Below, piece by piece: positions 10,443 through 19,376 of a DNA stretch of 64,000 bases (its first letter is position 1; the number at the start of each line of letters is the position of its first letter). Where the stretch lies: contig NZ_CP069159.1 in NCBI RefSeq assembly GCF_016811995.1, forward strand, positions 248,001 through 312,000. Direction: 5' to 3'. Below the pieces are notes generated by a model, which had not been told where the DNA came from, made no database searches, and worked only from the letters and a program-made list of their open reading frames with translations. Origin of the DNA: Citrobacter sp. R56 (GTDB lineage: Bacteria; Pseudomonadota; Gammaproteobacteria; Enterobacterales; Enterobacteriaceae). A program made the position numbers and the translations under genes.

Positions 10443-11330
10443 ATGTCTTCATCCCGTCCGGTGTTCCGCTCGCGTTGGTTGCCCTATTTGTTGGTCGCTC
10501 CGCAGTTGGTTATCACCCTTATTTTCTTTATCTGGCCTGCGGGTGAAGCGCTGTGGTATTCCCTACAAAGCGTCGATCCGTTTGGTTTCTCCAGCCGGTT
10601 CGTTGGGCTGGAGAACTTCGTCGCGCTGTTTCATGACAGCTACTATCTCGACTCTTTCTGGACGACGATTAAATTCAGCACCCTGGTCACCGTCAGCGGC
10701 CTGCTGGTCTCGCTGTTCTTCGCCGCGCTGGTGGAGTACATCGTGCGCGGTAGCCGCATCTATCAAACCTTGATGTTGCTGCCCTACGCTGTTGCGCCCG
10801 CAGTGGCCGCCGTGCTGTGGATCTTCCTGTTTAACCCCGGTCGCGGACTGATCACCCATTTTCTCGCCGAGTTTGGTTACGACTGGAACCACGCGCAATA
10901 CAGCGGTCAGGCGATGTTCCTCGTGGTGTTCGCTTCTGTCTGGAAGCAGATTAGTTACAACTTCCTTTTCTTCTATGCCGCGCTGCAATCCATTCCTCGA
11001 TCGCTTATCGAAGCGGCGGCGATTGATGGCGCTGGCCCGATTCGCCGCTTCTTTAAGCTCGCCCTGCCGCTGATTGCGCCGGTGAGTTTCTTCCTGCTGG
11101 TGGTCAATCTGGTGTACGCCTTCTTCGACACTTTCCCGGTGATCGACGCGGCCACCGCCGGGGGACCAGTACAGGCGACGACGACGCTTATCTATAAGAT
11201 CTACCGTGAAGGTTTTACCGGGCTGGATCTCTCGGCTTCCGCCGCGCAGTCGGTGGTGCTGATGTTCCTTGTCATTGTGCTGACGGTGGTGCAGTTCCGC
11301 TATGTCGAAAGTAAGGTGCGCTACCAATGA
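10443..11330 (+). CDS. ugpA: glycerol-3-phosphate ABC transporter permease UgpA
   Basis: Inner-membrane permease, 295 residues from [21 protein letters not shown]. Six hydrophobic segments are visible, and the EAA loop ([22 protein letters not shown]) that docks UgpC is intact. The in-frame ATG at 10422 would add MFRNQPL but lies against the REP element; 10443 matches the family start. The end overlaps ugpE by 4 bases. Confidence 0.95.
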   Translation: MSSSRPVFRSRWLPYLLVAPQLVITLIFFIWPAGEALWYSLQSVDPFGFSSRFVGLENFVALFHDSYYLDSFWTTIKFSTLVTVSGLLVSLFFAALVEYIVRGSRIYQTLMLLPYAVAPAVAAVLWIFLFNPGRGLITHFLAEFGYDWNHAQYSGQAMFLVVFASVWKQISYNFLFFYAALQSIPRSLIEAAAIDGAGPIRRFFKLALPLIAPVSFFLLVVNLVYAFFDTFPVIDAATAGGPVQATTTLIYKIYREGFTGLDLSASAAQSVVLMFLVIVLTVVQFRYVESKVRYQ

Positions 11331-12172
11331 TTGAGAACCGTCCGTGGCTGACAATATTCAGCCATACCATGTTGATTTTGGGGATCGCGGTGATTCTCTT
11401 CCCGCTGTATGTCGCGTTTGTGGCGGCGACGCTGGATGACCAGGCGGTGTTTGCCGCGCCGATGACGCTGATCCCCGGCAGGCATTTGCTGGAAAATATG
11501 CACACCATCTGGATCAACGGCGTCGGCGTGAACAGCGCGCCGTTCTGGCGGATGATGCTCAACAGCTTTGTGATGGCGTTCAGCATCACGGTGGGCAAAA
11601 TCACGGTTTCGATGCTCTCGGCGTTCGCTATCGTCTGGTTTCGTTTTCCACTGCGTAACCTGTTCTTCTGGATGATCTTTATCACCCTGATGCTGCCAGT
11701 TGAAGTGCGTATTTTCCCGACGGTAGAAGTGATCGCCAACCTGAAAATGCTCGACAGCTACGCCGGTCTGACGCTGCCGCTGATGGCGTCGGCCACCGCG
11801 ACCTTTCTGTTCCGCCAGTTCTTTATGACGTTGCCGGATGAACTGGTGGAAGCAGCACGCATCGACGGCGCTTCGCCGATGCGCTTCTTTCGCGACATCG
11901 TCTTTCCGCTGTCGAAAACCAACCTCGCGGCGCTGTTCGTGATCACCTTTATCTACGGCTGGAACCAGTATCTGTGGCCGCTGCTGATTATCACCGATGT
12001 TGATCTCGGCACCGCCGTGGCGGGTATTAAGGGGATGATCGCCACCGGCGAAGGCACGACTCAATGGAATCATGTGATGGCGGCAATGTTGTTAACGCTT
12101 ATCCCACCGGTGGTGGTTGTTTTAGTGATGCAGCGTGCCTTCGTACGCGGTTTAGTGGACAGTGAGAAATAA
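11327..12172 (+). CDS. ugpE: glycerol-3-phosphate ABC transporter permease UgpE
   Basis: Partner permease of UgpA, 281 residues, with multiple membrane segments ([21 protein letters not shown] at the N-terminus) and the EAA loop [21 protein letters not shown]. It overlaps ugpA by 4 bases and ends one base before ugpC. Confidence 0.96.
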   Translation: MIENRPWLTIFSHTMLILGIAVILFPLYVAFVAATLDDQAVFAAPMTLIPGRHLLENMHTIWINGVGVNSAPFWRMMLNSFVMAFSITVGKITVSMLSAFAIVWFRFPLRNLFFWMIFITLMLPVEVRIFPTVEVIANLKMLDSYAGLTLPLMASATATFLFRQFFMTLPDELVEAARIDGASPMRFFRDIVFPLSKTNLAALFVITFIYGWNQYLWPLLIITDVDLGTAVAGIKGMIATGEGTTQWNHVMAAMLLTLIPPVVVVLVMQRAFVRGLVDSEK

Positions 12173-12173
12173 G

Positions 12174-13244
12174 ATGGCGGGATTAACGTTACAGGCAGTA
12201 ACCAAAAGCTGGGATGGCAAAACCCAGGTCATTAAACCGCTGACGCTGGAAGTGGCAGACGGTGAATTTATCGTGATGGTGGGTCCCTCCGGCTGCGGGA
12301 AATCGACGCTGCTGAGGATGGTCGCCGGGCTGGAGCGGGCGACCAGCGGCGATATCTGGATCGACGGCCAGTGTGTGACCGAACTAGAGCCGAAAGATCG
12401 CGGCATTGCGATGGTGTTCCAGAACTACGCGCTCTACCCCCATATGAGCGTGGAGGAGAACATGGCGTGGGGGCTGAAGATTCGTGGAATGGACAAAGGT
12501 CAGATTGCTGAACGCGTTAAAGAGGCCGCCCGCATTCTGGAACTGGACGGTTTGCTCAAACGCCGCCCGCGTGAGCTTTCCGGCGGCCAGCGCCAGCGTG
12601 TGGCGATGGGGCGCGCCATCGTGCGTGACCCGGCGGTGTTCCTGTTCGATGAGCCGCTCTCTAACCTCGATGCCAAACTGCGCGTGCAGATGCGTCTTGA
12701 ACTGCAACAACTGCACCGTCGCCTGAAAACGACCTCGCTGTACGTCACCCATGATCAGGTGGAAGCGATGACCCTCGCCCAGCGGGTGATGGTGATGAAT
12801 AACGGTGTTGCCGAGCAAATCGGTACGCCGGTGGAAGTCTACGAAAAACCCGCCAGCCTGTTTGTGGCGAGTTTTATCGGCAGCCCGGCGATGAATCTGC
12901 TGGCGGGGCGACTTAACAGCGAAGGCACTCACTTTGAACTGGAAGGCGGCCTCGCACTGGCGCTTAACGGTGAGCATCGCCAACACGCCGGACGTAAAAT
13001 GACCCTCGGTATCCGCCCGGAGCATATTGCGCTAAGCTCGCAGGCAGAAGGCGGCGTGCCGCTGGTGGTGGAGACACTGGAGATGCTGGGCGCGGATAAT
13101 CTCGCGCACGGGCGCTGGGGCGAGCAGAAGCTGGTGGTGCGCCTCGCGCATCAGGAACGCCCAACCGCAGGCAACACACTGTGGCTCCATCTGCCGGACA
13201 ATCATTTGCATCTTTTTGATGGTGAAACAGGACAACGACTATGA
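12174..13244 (+). CDS. ugpC: glycerol-3-phosphate ABC transporter ATPase UgpC
   Basis: ATPase of the MalK/UgpC type, 356 residues from [16 protein letters not shown]. Walker A is GPSGCGKS (37-44), signature [14 protein letters not shown], Walker [17 protein letters not shown], switch His in [10 protein letters not shown]. The C-terminal regulatory OB-type domain (GIRPEHIAL) is present. The frame also reads from a GTG at 12162 within ugpE, but the ATG at 12174 fits the family. It overlaps ugpQ by 4 bases. Confidence 0.96.
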   Translation: MAGLTLQAVTKSWDGKTQVIKPLTLEVADGEFIVMVGPSGCGKSTLLRMVAGLERATSGDIWIDGQCVTELEPKDRGIAMVFQNYALYPHMSVEENMAWGLKIRGMDKGQIAERVKEAARILELDGLLKRRPRELSGGQRQRVAMGRAIVRDPAVFLFDEPLSNLDAKLRVQMRLELQQLHRRLKTTSLYVTHDQVEAMTLAQRVMVMNNGVAEQIGTPVEVYEKPASLFVASFIGSPAMNLLAGRLNSEGTHFELEGGLALALNGEHRQHAGRKMTLGIRPEHIALSSQAEGGVPLVVETLEMLGADNLAHGRWGEQKLVVRLAHQERPTAGNTLWLHLPDNHLHLFDGETGQRL

Positions 13245-13990
13245 GTAACTGGCCTTACCCCCACGTTGCAGCCCATCGCGGCGGCGGCAAACTGGCTCCG
13301 GAAAACACCCTGGCGGCCATTGACGTGGGGGCGCGTTATGGGCACACCATGATCGAATTTGACGTTAAATTGTCGAAAGACGGCGAAATCTTCCTGTTGC
13401 ATGACGACAATCTCGAGCGCACCAGCAACGGCTGGGGCGTGGCAGGGGAGTTGGCCTGGCAGGACCTCTTGCGCGTGGATGCGGGCGGCTGGTTCAGCGG
13501 TGAGTTCAAAGGTGAACCGTTACCGTTGCTCGCACAGGTGGCGGAGCGCTGTCGGAAATACGGCATGATGGCCAATATCGAAATTAAACCCACCACCGGC
13601 ACCGGGCCGTTGACGGGCAACGCGGTGGCGCTGGCGGCGCGCGCGCTGTGGGCGGATATGACGCCACCGCTACTCTCTTCGTTTGAAATTGATGCGCTGG
13701 AAGCTGCACAACAGGCTGCGCCGGAACTACCGCGTGGGCTGTTGCTGGATGAGTGGCGTGATGACTGGCGTGAACTGACCACGCAACTGGAGTGCGTCTC
13801 CATTCATCTTAATCATCATCTGCTGAATGAAGCGCGGGTCGAAAGCCTGCGCGAGGCGGGGCTGAAGATTCTGGTCTACACCGTCAACAAACCCCAGCGC
13901 GCCGCACAATTGCTGCGCTGGGGGGTGAACTGCATCTGCACCGATGCGATCGACGTTATAGGCCCGGACTTTACCGCTGCGAATTATTAA
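13241..13990 (+). CDS. ugpQ: cytoplasmic glycerophosphodiester phosphodiesterase UgpQ
   Basis: Hydrolyses glycerophosphodiesters imported by UgpBAEC to glycerol-3-phosphate and an alcohol. The GDPD motif is complete: [13 protein letters not shown], then [18 protein letters not shown] with the metal-binding acids and His. It has 249 residues and no signal peptide. It is the last ugp gene; its end overlaps the convergent yhhA end by about 20 bases. Confidence 0.95.
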   Translation: MSNWPYPHVAAHRGGGKLAPENTLAAIDVGARYGHTMIEFDVKLSKDGEIFLLHDDNLERTSNGWGVAGELAWQDLLRVDAGGWFSGEFKGEPLPLLAQVAERCRKYGMMANIEIKPTTGTGPLTGNAVALAARALWADMTPPLLSSFEIDALEAAQQAAPELPRGLLLDEWRDDWRELTTQLECVSIHLNHHLLNEARVESLREAGLKILVYTVNKPQRAAQLLRWGVNCICTDAIDVIGPDFTAANY

Positions 13991-14351
13991 GCATATCGCC
14001 ATTCTGACGCGGCGGCAGCATATGCTGCTGACCGCTATTCTGACCTGTTCCGCTGTTCAGCATGCCGCCGTTGGTATTCGGTAACGGTTGTTCGCGTACC
14101 TGACCTTGCTGGACCCGCTGGGTGTTATTGTTCATCTGCGTTTGCAGATGCTGCTGCTGAAGTTGAGTTTGTGTTTTCAGCTGTTGGTTGAGCATCCCTT
14201 TCTGCTGGATTTGCTGCGACTGCATTTGCGTCTGCATGCGTTGCTGACTGGGTATCTGATAACCTTGCTGGTTCGGGTTATTCATGGTGTTGATGGGCTG
14301 TGCAAAAACAGCAAACGGCAGCAGCGCCGTTAAAATAAAGAATCGTTTCAT
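13971..14351 (-). CDS. yhhA: Gln-rich secreted protein YhhA (DUF2756)
   Basis: A 126-residue protein of unknown function with a signal peptide ([19 protein letters not shown]) and a low-complexity Gln/Met/Asn-rich body ([19 protein letters not shown], then repeated QL/QT runs), probably periplasmic. The start follows AGGAGGAAAGACG. As I recall the E. coli protein, it is some 20 residues longer; here the stop falls inside the end of the convergent ugpQ. It diverges from ggt. Confidence 0.85.
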   Translation of the reverse strand: MKRFFILTALLPFAVFAQPINTMNNPNQQGYQIPSQQRMQTQMQSQQIQQKGMLNQQLKTQTQLQQQHLQTQMNNNTQRVQQGQVREQPLPNTNGGMLNSGTGQNSGQQHMLPPRQNGDMLNNSQR

Positions 14352-14472
14352 CGTCTTTCCTCCTCTGGGGGGATCTCTTAAGTTTACTCCTTTCTTACCG
14401 TAACGATGGTTATTTCAGAGTTATGCACCAGGATTAGTGGGGGGCTGACCCCGGAACTTCTGGAGAATCATA

Positions 14473-16218
14473 ATGATGAAACCGACGTTTTTTCGCCGGG
14501 TAGCGCTTGCTGCTCTGCTGTCAGGAAGCTGCTTTAGTGTTGTTGCTGCGCCGCCAGCGCCATCTCCGGTGTCATACGGCGTTGAAGAGGATGTGTTCCA
14601 TCCTGTGCGGGCGACGCAGGGGATGGTGGCTTCAGTGGATGCGATGGCCACCCAGGTGGGGGTCGATATTCTTAAGCAGGGCGGTAACGCCGTGGATGCC
14701 GCAGTGGCGGTGGGCTATGCGCTGGCCGTCACCCATCCGCAGGCCGGTAATTTAGGCGGTGGCGGATTTATGCTGCTGCGCACCAAAGACGGTAATACCA
14801 CGGCAATCGATTTTCGTGAAATGGCGCCAGCCGGTGCCACCCGTGACATGTTCCTCGACGATCAGGGTAATCCCGACAGCAATAAATCGCTGACCTCGCA
14901 TCTGGCTTCCGGTACGCCGGGAACTGTCGCGGGCTTCTCGCTGGCGCTGGAGAAATACGGCACGATGCCGCTGAACAAAGTGGTGCGCCCGGCAATGAAA
15001 CTGGCGGAGGAGGGGTTTATCGTTAACGATGCGCTGGCCGACGATCTGAAAACCTACGGCAGCGAAGTGCTCCCCAACCATGAGAACAGTAAAGCGATTT
15101 TCTGGAAAGACGGCGAGCCGCTGAAAAAGGGTGACAAACTGGTGCAAAAAGATCTGGCGAAAAGTCTGGAACTGATTGCGGAAAACGGCCCGGATGCCTT
15201 TTATAAAGGGGCGATAGCAGACCAGATTGCACAAGAGATGCAGAAGAACGGCGGGTTGATGACCAAAGACGATCTGGCGGCCTATAAAGCGGTGGAACGC
15301 ACGCCGATCAGCGGCGACTATCGTGGCTATCAGGTCTTCTCCATGCCGCCACCGTCCTCCGGCGGTATTCATATCGTGCAGATCCTTAATATCCTTGAAA
15401 ACTTCGATATGAAGAAATACGGATTCGGCAGCGCGGACGCGATGCAAGTGATGGCGGAGGCCGAGAAACATGCCTATGCCGACCGCTCTGAATATCTCGG
15501 CGACCCGGATTTTGTGAAGGTGCCGTGGCAGGCGTTAACGAATAAAGCGTATGCAAAATCTATTTCTGATCAGATAGATATCAACAAGGCCAAACCGTCC
15601 AGCGAAATAAAACCGGGTAAACTTGCGCCGTACGAAAGTAACCAGACCACCCACTTCTCAGTGGTGGATAAAGACGGTAACGCCGTGGCGGTGACCTACA
15701 CCCTGAACACCACGTTTGGCACCGGGATTGTGGCCGGAAACAGCGGGATTCTGCTCAATAACGAGATGGACGACTTTTCTGCCAAACCGGGTGTGCCAAA
15801 CGTCTACGGTCTGGTGGGCGGCGATGCCAATGCAGTGGGGCCGAAGAAACGCCCGCTGTCGTCCATGTCGCCAACCATCGTGGTGAAAGACGGCAAAACC
15901 TGGCTGGTGACCGGCAGCCCTGGCGGTAGCCGAATTATCACGACTGTGCTGCAAATGGTGGTGAACAGTGTTGATTTTGGAATGAACGTCGCTGAAGCAA
16001 CCAATGCGCCGCGTTTCCATCATCAGTGGTTACCGGATGAGTTGCGCGTGGAGAAAGGGTTTAGCCCGGATACCGTCAAACTGCTGGAACAAAAGGGGCA
16101 GAAAGTCGTGCTGAAAGAGGCGATGGGCAGCACCCAGAGCATTATGGTGGGACCGGATGGCGCGTTGTATGGCGCGTCAGACCCACGTTCAGTCGATGAT
16201 TTAACGGCAGGATATTGA
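14473..16218 (+). CDS. ggt: periplasmic gamma-glutamyltranspeptidase
   Basis: Periplasmic enzyme that cleaves the gamma-glutamyl bond of glutathione and transfers or hydrolyses it. A signal peptide (MMKPTFFRRVALAALLSGSC then FSVVAA) precedes the large subunit. The self-cleavage site is at NQ/TTHFSVVDKDG; Thr392 (codon 15646-15648) becomes the N-terminal nucleophile of the small subunit. The PLSSMSPT and GSPGGSRI oxyanion and substrate motifs are intact. It has 581 residues, one more than E. coli owing to a Ser in APSPVSYG. GGAG precedes the ATG. A REP pair follows. Confidence 0.97.
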   Translation: MMKPTFFRRVALAALLSGSCFSVVAAPPAPSPVSYGVEEDVFHPVRATQGMVASVDAMATQVGVDILKQGGNAVDAAVAVGYALAVTHPQAGNLGGGGFMLLRTKDGNTTAIDFREMAPAGATRDMFLDDQGNPDSNKSLTSHLASGTPGTVAGFSLALEKYGTMPLNKVVRPAMKLAEEGFIVNDALADDLKTYGSEVLPNHENSKAIFWKDGEPLKKGDKLVQKDLAKSLELIAENGPDAFYKGAIADQIAQEMQKNGGLMTKDDLAAYKAVERTPISGDYRGYQVFSMPPPSSGGIHIVQILNILENFDMKKYGFGSADAMQVMAEAEKHAYADRSEYLGDPDFVKVPWQALTNKAYAKSISDQIDINKAKPSSEIKPGKLAPYESNQTTHFSVVDKDGNAVAVTYTLNTTFGTGIVAGNSGILLNNEMDDFSAKPGVPNVYGLVGGDANAVGPKKRPLSSMSPTIVVKDGKTWLVTGSPGGSRIITTVLQMVVNSVDFGMNVAEATNAPRFHHQWLPDELRVEKGFSPDTVKLLEQKGQKVVLKEAMGSTQSIMVGPDGALYGASDPRSVDDLTAGY

Positions 16219-16225
16219 TTTGAAA

Positions 16226-16297
16226 TGCCCGGTGGCGCTACGCCTGCCGGGCAATAAGCCCGTGTTTGCCGGATAACGCGCTGCGCCATCCGGCAAA
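16226..16297. repeat. REP pair between ggt and yhhY
   Basis: GCCCGGTGGCGCTACGCCTGCCGGGC and GCCGGATAACGCGCTGCGCCATCCGGC lie between the convergent gene ends. Confidence 0.85.
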
Positions 16298-16299
16298 CA

Positions 16300-16788
16300 T
16301 CATTTCACTCGCGCCATAAAATACGCATCCACATACTCACCATTGCGCAGACCGTATTTCTTCCCGGTGCCTTCAATCACGAATCCCAGCTTTTTGTACA
16401 CCGCAATCGCCGGGGCGTTATCGACAAATACCGTTAACTCGATGCGATCCACCCGCAGCCAGTTGTCGCACATGTCGATCATCGTACGGATTAACGCACT
16501 GGCGACGCCGCGATTTTGCCACTGCGCACCGACGCAAATACCAAAATCGGCGACATGGCTACGGCGCGGGCGCTGGGCGACCGCAATGGAGAGATGCCCC
16601 ACCACAATATCATCAATACAGGCAACCAGTTGTTTGATGCCGGGGCGATCGGCTAGTCGCTCCTGCCACATTTCCATGGATGGATGAGGAACCTGTAGCG
16701 TGTTGTGATACACCTCTGGCTGGGCATGGATTTGACGGATAGCGTCGTAATCTCTCGGTTCTGCATGGCGTATCACAATGTCACTCAT
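16300..16788 (-). CDS. yhhY: GNAT-family N-acetyltransferase YhhY
   Basis: A 162-residue acetyltransferase, reported in E. coli to acetylate some free amino acids. The acetyl-CoA loop is QNRGVASALIRTMID, followed by the C-terminal ELTVFVDNAPAIAVYKKLGFVIEGTGKKYGLRNG pattern of the RimI/RimJ group. The start follows GAGGACGAAGGA. It diverges from ryhB. Confidence 0.92.
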   Translation of the reverse strand: MSDIVIRHAEPRDYDAIRQIHAQPEVYHNTLQVPHPSMEMWQERLADRPGIKQLVACIDDIVVGHLSIAVAQRPRRSHVADFGICVGAQWQNRGVASALIRTMIDMCDNWLRVDRIELTVFVDNAPAIAVYKKLGFVIEGTGKKYGLRNGEYVDAYFMARVK

Positions 16789-16872
16789 TCCTTCGTCCTC
16801 TGTGGGGTAAATGTCCTTTTAAACATCATTGACTTTGAAATTTGAGTCAACCGTCTTTTTTTGCAAAAAGTA

Positions 16873-16909
16873 TTGGACAAGTGCGAATGATAATGATTAT
16901 TATTGCCGT
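16873..16909 (+). promoter_or_regulatory. ryhB promoter with Fur box
   Basis: TTGGAC (16873-16878) and TATTAT (16898-16903) serve as candidate -35 and -10, overlapping TGATAATGATTATTATT (16888-16904), a good match to the GATAATGATAATCATTATC Fur consensus. This predicts iron-dependent repression by Fur. Confidence 0.85.
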
Positions 16910-17003
16910 GCGTTCAGGGAAACCCATGCGGAGAACCTGAAAGCACGACATTGCTCACATTGCTTCCAGTATTATTTTAGCCAGCCTTGCGCTGGCTTTT
17001 TTT
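16910..17003 (+). ncRNA. ryhB: iron-stress small RNA RyhB
   Basis: Hfq-dependent small RNA that, under low iron, pairs with and represses mRNAs of iron-containing proteins. The core from GCGGAGAACCTGAAAGCACG through ACATTGCTCACATTGCTTCCAGTATTA, the pairing region, matches E. coli RyhB as I know it. It ends in the terminator AGCCAGC-CTTGC-GCTGGCT with eight T residues. The 5' stem differs from E. coli (GCGTTCAGGGAAACCCAT here). It lies between yhhY and yhhX, the known location, directly behind a Fur box. The 5' end is inferred by alignment. Confidence 0.95.
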
Positions 17004-17024
17004 TGAGTGTGTTTCGGGCTAGTT

Positions 17025-17200
17025 TGCTTGCCAGCTTAATCCCGGGCTGTGCTCGCACAAAACGCATTGCGTTTTGAACGCACTTTAGTGCGGTCCCGAA
17101 GGGGTGAGCGAAGCGAATAATCCTCACGTACTCTATGTACGCTCCGGTTGCTGCGCGCAGGCCGTGAATAATCTGCCTGCGCCACTGACGCCCGAGGCGC
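17025..17200. repeat. intergenic element built of short hairpins after ryhB
   Basis: Perfect short palindromes occur in series: AAAACGC-ATT-GCGTTTT (17059-17075), CGCAC-TTTA-GTGCG (17079-17092), CGTAC-TCTAT-GTACG (17127-17141), plus GTGAG/CTCAC arms (17104-17127). Read on the minus strand it encodes GAYIEYVRIIRFAHPFGTAL, a phrase I recall from spurious hypothetical proteins in many enterobacterial genomes, which suggests a dispersed repeat rather than a gene. The copy number in this genome is unknown. Confidence 0.5.
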
Positions 17201-17237
17201 GGGCATTTGTGAAAGTGGTGTGTGGGCATCTGTGTTT

Positions 17238-17316
17238 TGTAGGCCGGATAAGGTAACGCCGCCATCCGGCGCTGCACGGCTGTTGCGGATGGCGCTGGCG
17301 CTTATCCGGTCTACAA
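17238..17316. repeat. REP pair upstream of yhhX
   Basis: GGCCGGATAAGGTAACGCCGCCATCCGGC and GCGGATGGCGCTGGCGCTTATCCGG face each other. Confidence 0.8.
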
Positions 17317-17384
17317 CGTTCAATGTTTTGTCCCTCTCCGCTTTGCGCTATGGTGTATGCAATCACCGTCAAAAGGACGCTTTC

Positions 17385-18422
17385 ATGACCTTACACTGCG
17401 CATTCATCGGGTTCGGTAAAAGTACCACTCGCTACCACCTTCCGTATGTCCTTCATCGTAAAGACCGCTGGCACGTTGCGCATATCTATCGTCGCAGCGC
17501 GAAGCCGGAGGAGCAGCACCCGCAGTACTCCCACATCCATTTCACCAGTGATCTCGATGAGGTGTTTAACGATCCGCAGGTGACGTTGGTGATTGTATGT
17601 ACCCACGCTGACAGCCACTTCGATTACGCCAGGCGCGCGCTGGAAGCCGGGAAGAACGTACTGGTTGAAAAACCGTTTACCCCGACGCTGGCGCAAGCGA
17701 AAGTGCTGTTTGAACTGGCGAAAAGCAAAGGGCTGACCGTTACGCCGTACCAGAATCGTCGCTTTGATTCCTGCTTCCTGACCGCTAAAAAAGCGATCGA
17801 AAGCGGCAAGCTGGGCGACATCGTGGAAGTCGAAAGTCACTTTGACTATTACCGCCCGGTGGTGGAAACCAAACCCGGTTTACCGCAGGATGGTGCCTTT
17901 TACGGTCTTGGCGTGCATACCCTGGACCAAATCATCTCGCTGTTTGGCCGACCAAATAATGTGGCCTACGACATCCGTAGCGTGCGCAACTGCGCTAACC
18001 CGGATGACACCTTTGAAGCGCAGCTCTTTTACGGCAACCTCAAAGCCATCGTCAAAACCAGTCATCTGGTGAAAATCGAGTATCCGAAGTTTATCGTCCA
18101 CGGGACGAAAGGCTCGTTTGTGAAATATGGTATCGACCAGCAGGAAACCAGCCTGAAGGCCAATATCATGCCCGGCGAACCCGGATTTGCGGCTGATGAT
18201 TCGGTTGGTCGACTGGAGTATGTGAACGAAGACGGCATCACCGTAAGAGAAGAGATGACGCCAGAGCCCGGTGACTACGGACGCGTCTATGATGCGTTGT
18301 ATGAGACGTTAACCACCGGCAAACCGAACTACGTCAAGGAATCTGACGTTCTCACCAATCTGGAAATCCTCGAACGCGCCTTCGAACAGGCTTCTCCAGC
18401 GACGATTACCCTCGCCAGATAA
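17385..18422 (+). CDS. yhhX: Gfo/Idh/MocA-family oxidoreductase YhhX
   Basis: A putative NAD(P)-dependent oxidoreductase, 345 residues from MTLHCAFIGFGKSTTRYHLP; substrate unknown. The N-terminal Rossmann motif and the family EKP signature (NVLVEKPFTPTLAQA) are visible, followed by the C-terminal dimerisation/catalytic domain. The ATG at 17385 has AAAGGA 8-13 bases upstream. A longer frame from 17220 runs through the REP pair and is rejected. Confidence 0.92.
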   Translation: MTLHCAFIGFGKSTTRYHLPYVLHRKDRWHVAHIYRRSAKPEEQHPQYSHIHFTSDLDEVFNDPQVTLVIVCTHADSHFDYARRALEAGKNVLVEKPFTPTLAQAKVLFELAKSKGLTVTPYQNRRFDSCFLTAKKAIESGKLGDIVEVESHFDYYRPVVETKPGLPQDGAFYGLGVHTLDQIISLFGRPNNVAYDIRSVRNCANPDDTFEAQLFYGNLKAIVKTSHLVKIEYPKFIVHGTKGSFVKYGIDQQETSLKANIMPGEPGFAADDSVGRLEYVNEDGITVREEMTPEPGDYGRVYDALYETLTTGKPNYVKESDVLTNLEILERAFEQASPATITLAR

Positions 18423-18545
18423 GTAAAACAGGCTCCTCTGTAATTGTTCATAATTTTTGAACAGAGGAGTCAATTTTCACCCTCTATGATCGCAGAAGGA
18501 TTGGGTCCACACTGAGTCCATCGAAAACATCCGGGGGTGAATACA

Positions 18546-19241
18546 ATGATCTACTTACGTAAAGCAAACGACCGTGGCCACGCCAATCATGGTTGGCTGG
18601 ATTCCAGGCATACCTTCTCGTTTGCCAACTATTACGACGCGAACTTTATGGGATTCTCGGCGCTGCGTGTCATCAACGATGACGTGATTGAAGCCGGTCA
18701 GGGCTTTGGAACTCACCCCCATAAAGACATGGAAATCCTGACGTATGTTCTGGAAGGCGCGGTTGAGCATCAGGACAGTATGGGCAATAAAGAGCAGGTT
18801 CCGGCGGGCGAATTTCAGATCATGAGCGCCGGGACGGGGATCCGTCACTCGGAGTACAACCCGAGCGACACTGAGAAGCTGCATCTGTACCAGATCTGGA
18901 TCATGCCGCAGGAAAACGGGATTACGCCACGCTACGAACAGCGTCGCTTTGATGCCGTACAGGGCAAGCAATTGGTGCTGTCGCCGGATGCGCGTGACGG
19001 TTCGCTGAAGGTGTATCAGGATATGGAGCTGTATCGCTGGGCGTTGCTGAAAGATGAGCAGTCAGTGCATCAGATCTCCGCTGAGCGCCGCGTCTGGATC
19101 CAGGTGGTGAAAGGTAATGTCACCATTAATGGCACCAAAGCGTCGACCAGCGACGGTCTGGCAATCTGGGATGAGCAGGCAATCTCTATTCATGCCGACA
19201 GCGACAGTGAAGTGTTGTTGTTTGATCTGCCGCCAGTATAA
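18546..19241 (+). CDS. yhhW: pirin-family quercetin 2,3-dioxygenase YhhW
   Basis: A 231-residue bicupin. The E. coli homologue oxidises quercetin in vitro; the physiological substrate is not known. Metal ligands are visible as THPHKD and GIRHSEYN (His57, His59, His101, Glu103). The start MIYLRKANDRGHANHGW at 18546 has GGGGG 8 bases upstream; a GTG at 18537 is the alternative. It is followed by a REP unit and gntR. Confidence 0.93.
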   Translation: MIYLRKANDRGHANHGWLDSRHTFSFANYYDANFMGFSALRVINDDVIEAGQGFGTHPHKDMEILTYVLEGAVEHQDSMGNKEQVPAGEFQIMSAGTGIRHSEYNPSDTEKLHLYQIWIMPQENGITPRYEQRRFDAVQGKQLVLSPDARDGSLKVYQDMELYRWALLKDEQSVHQISAERRVWIQVVKGNVTINGTKASTSDGLAIWDEQAISIHADSDSEVLLFDLPPV

Positions 19242-19264
19242 AAATACACGTCATTACTTTCCCA

Positions 19265-19300
19265 GGGCCGGATAAGACGCGTGAGCGTTGCCATCCGGCC
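19265..19300. repeat. REP unit between yhhW and gntR
   Basis: GGCCGGATAAGACGCGTGAGCG with GCCATCCGGCC forms a single REP palindrome. Confidence 0.75.
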
Positions 19301-19376
19301 TTCATCGTTTGTCATTAATTTTGCAAGTCCGTGATAAACTCGGGGGAATGATCCCCTTTTTGTACCTTTCAGGACG

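Noticed and set aside
10340-10546. 68-codon frame after ugpB
   Set aside because: It crosses the REP pair and overlaps the true ugpA start in another frame.
16829-17277. Short frames on both strands around ryhB
   Set aside because: They run through the RyhB sequence, its terminator and the hairpin repeat, have no ribosome-binding site, and are explained by those non-coding elements.
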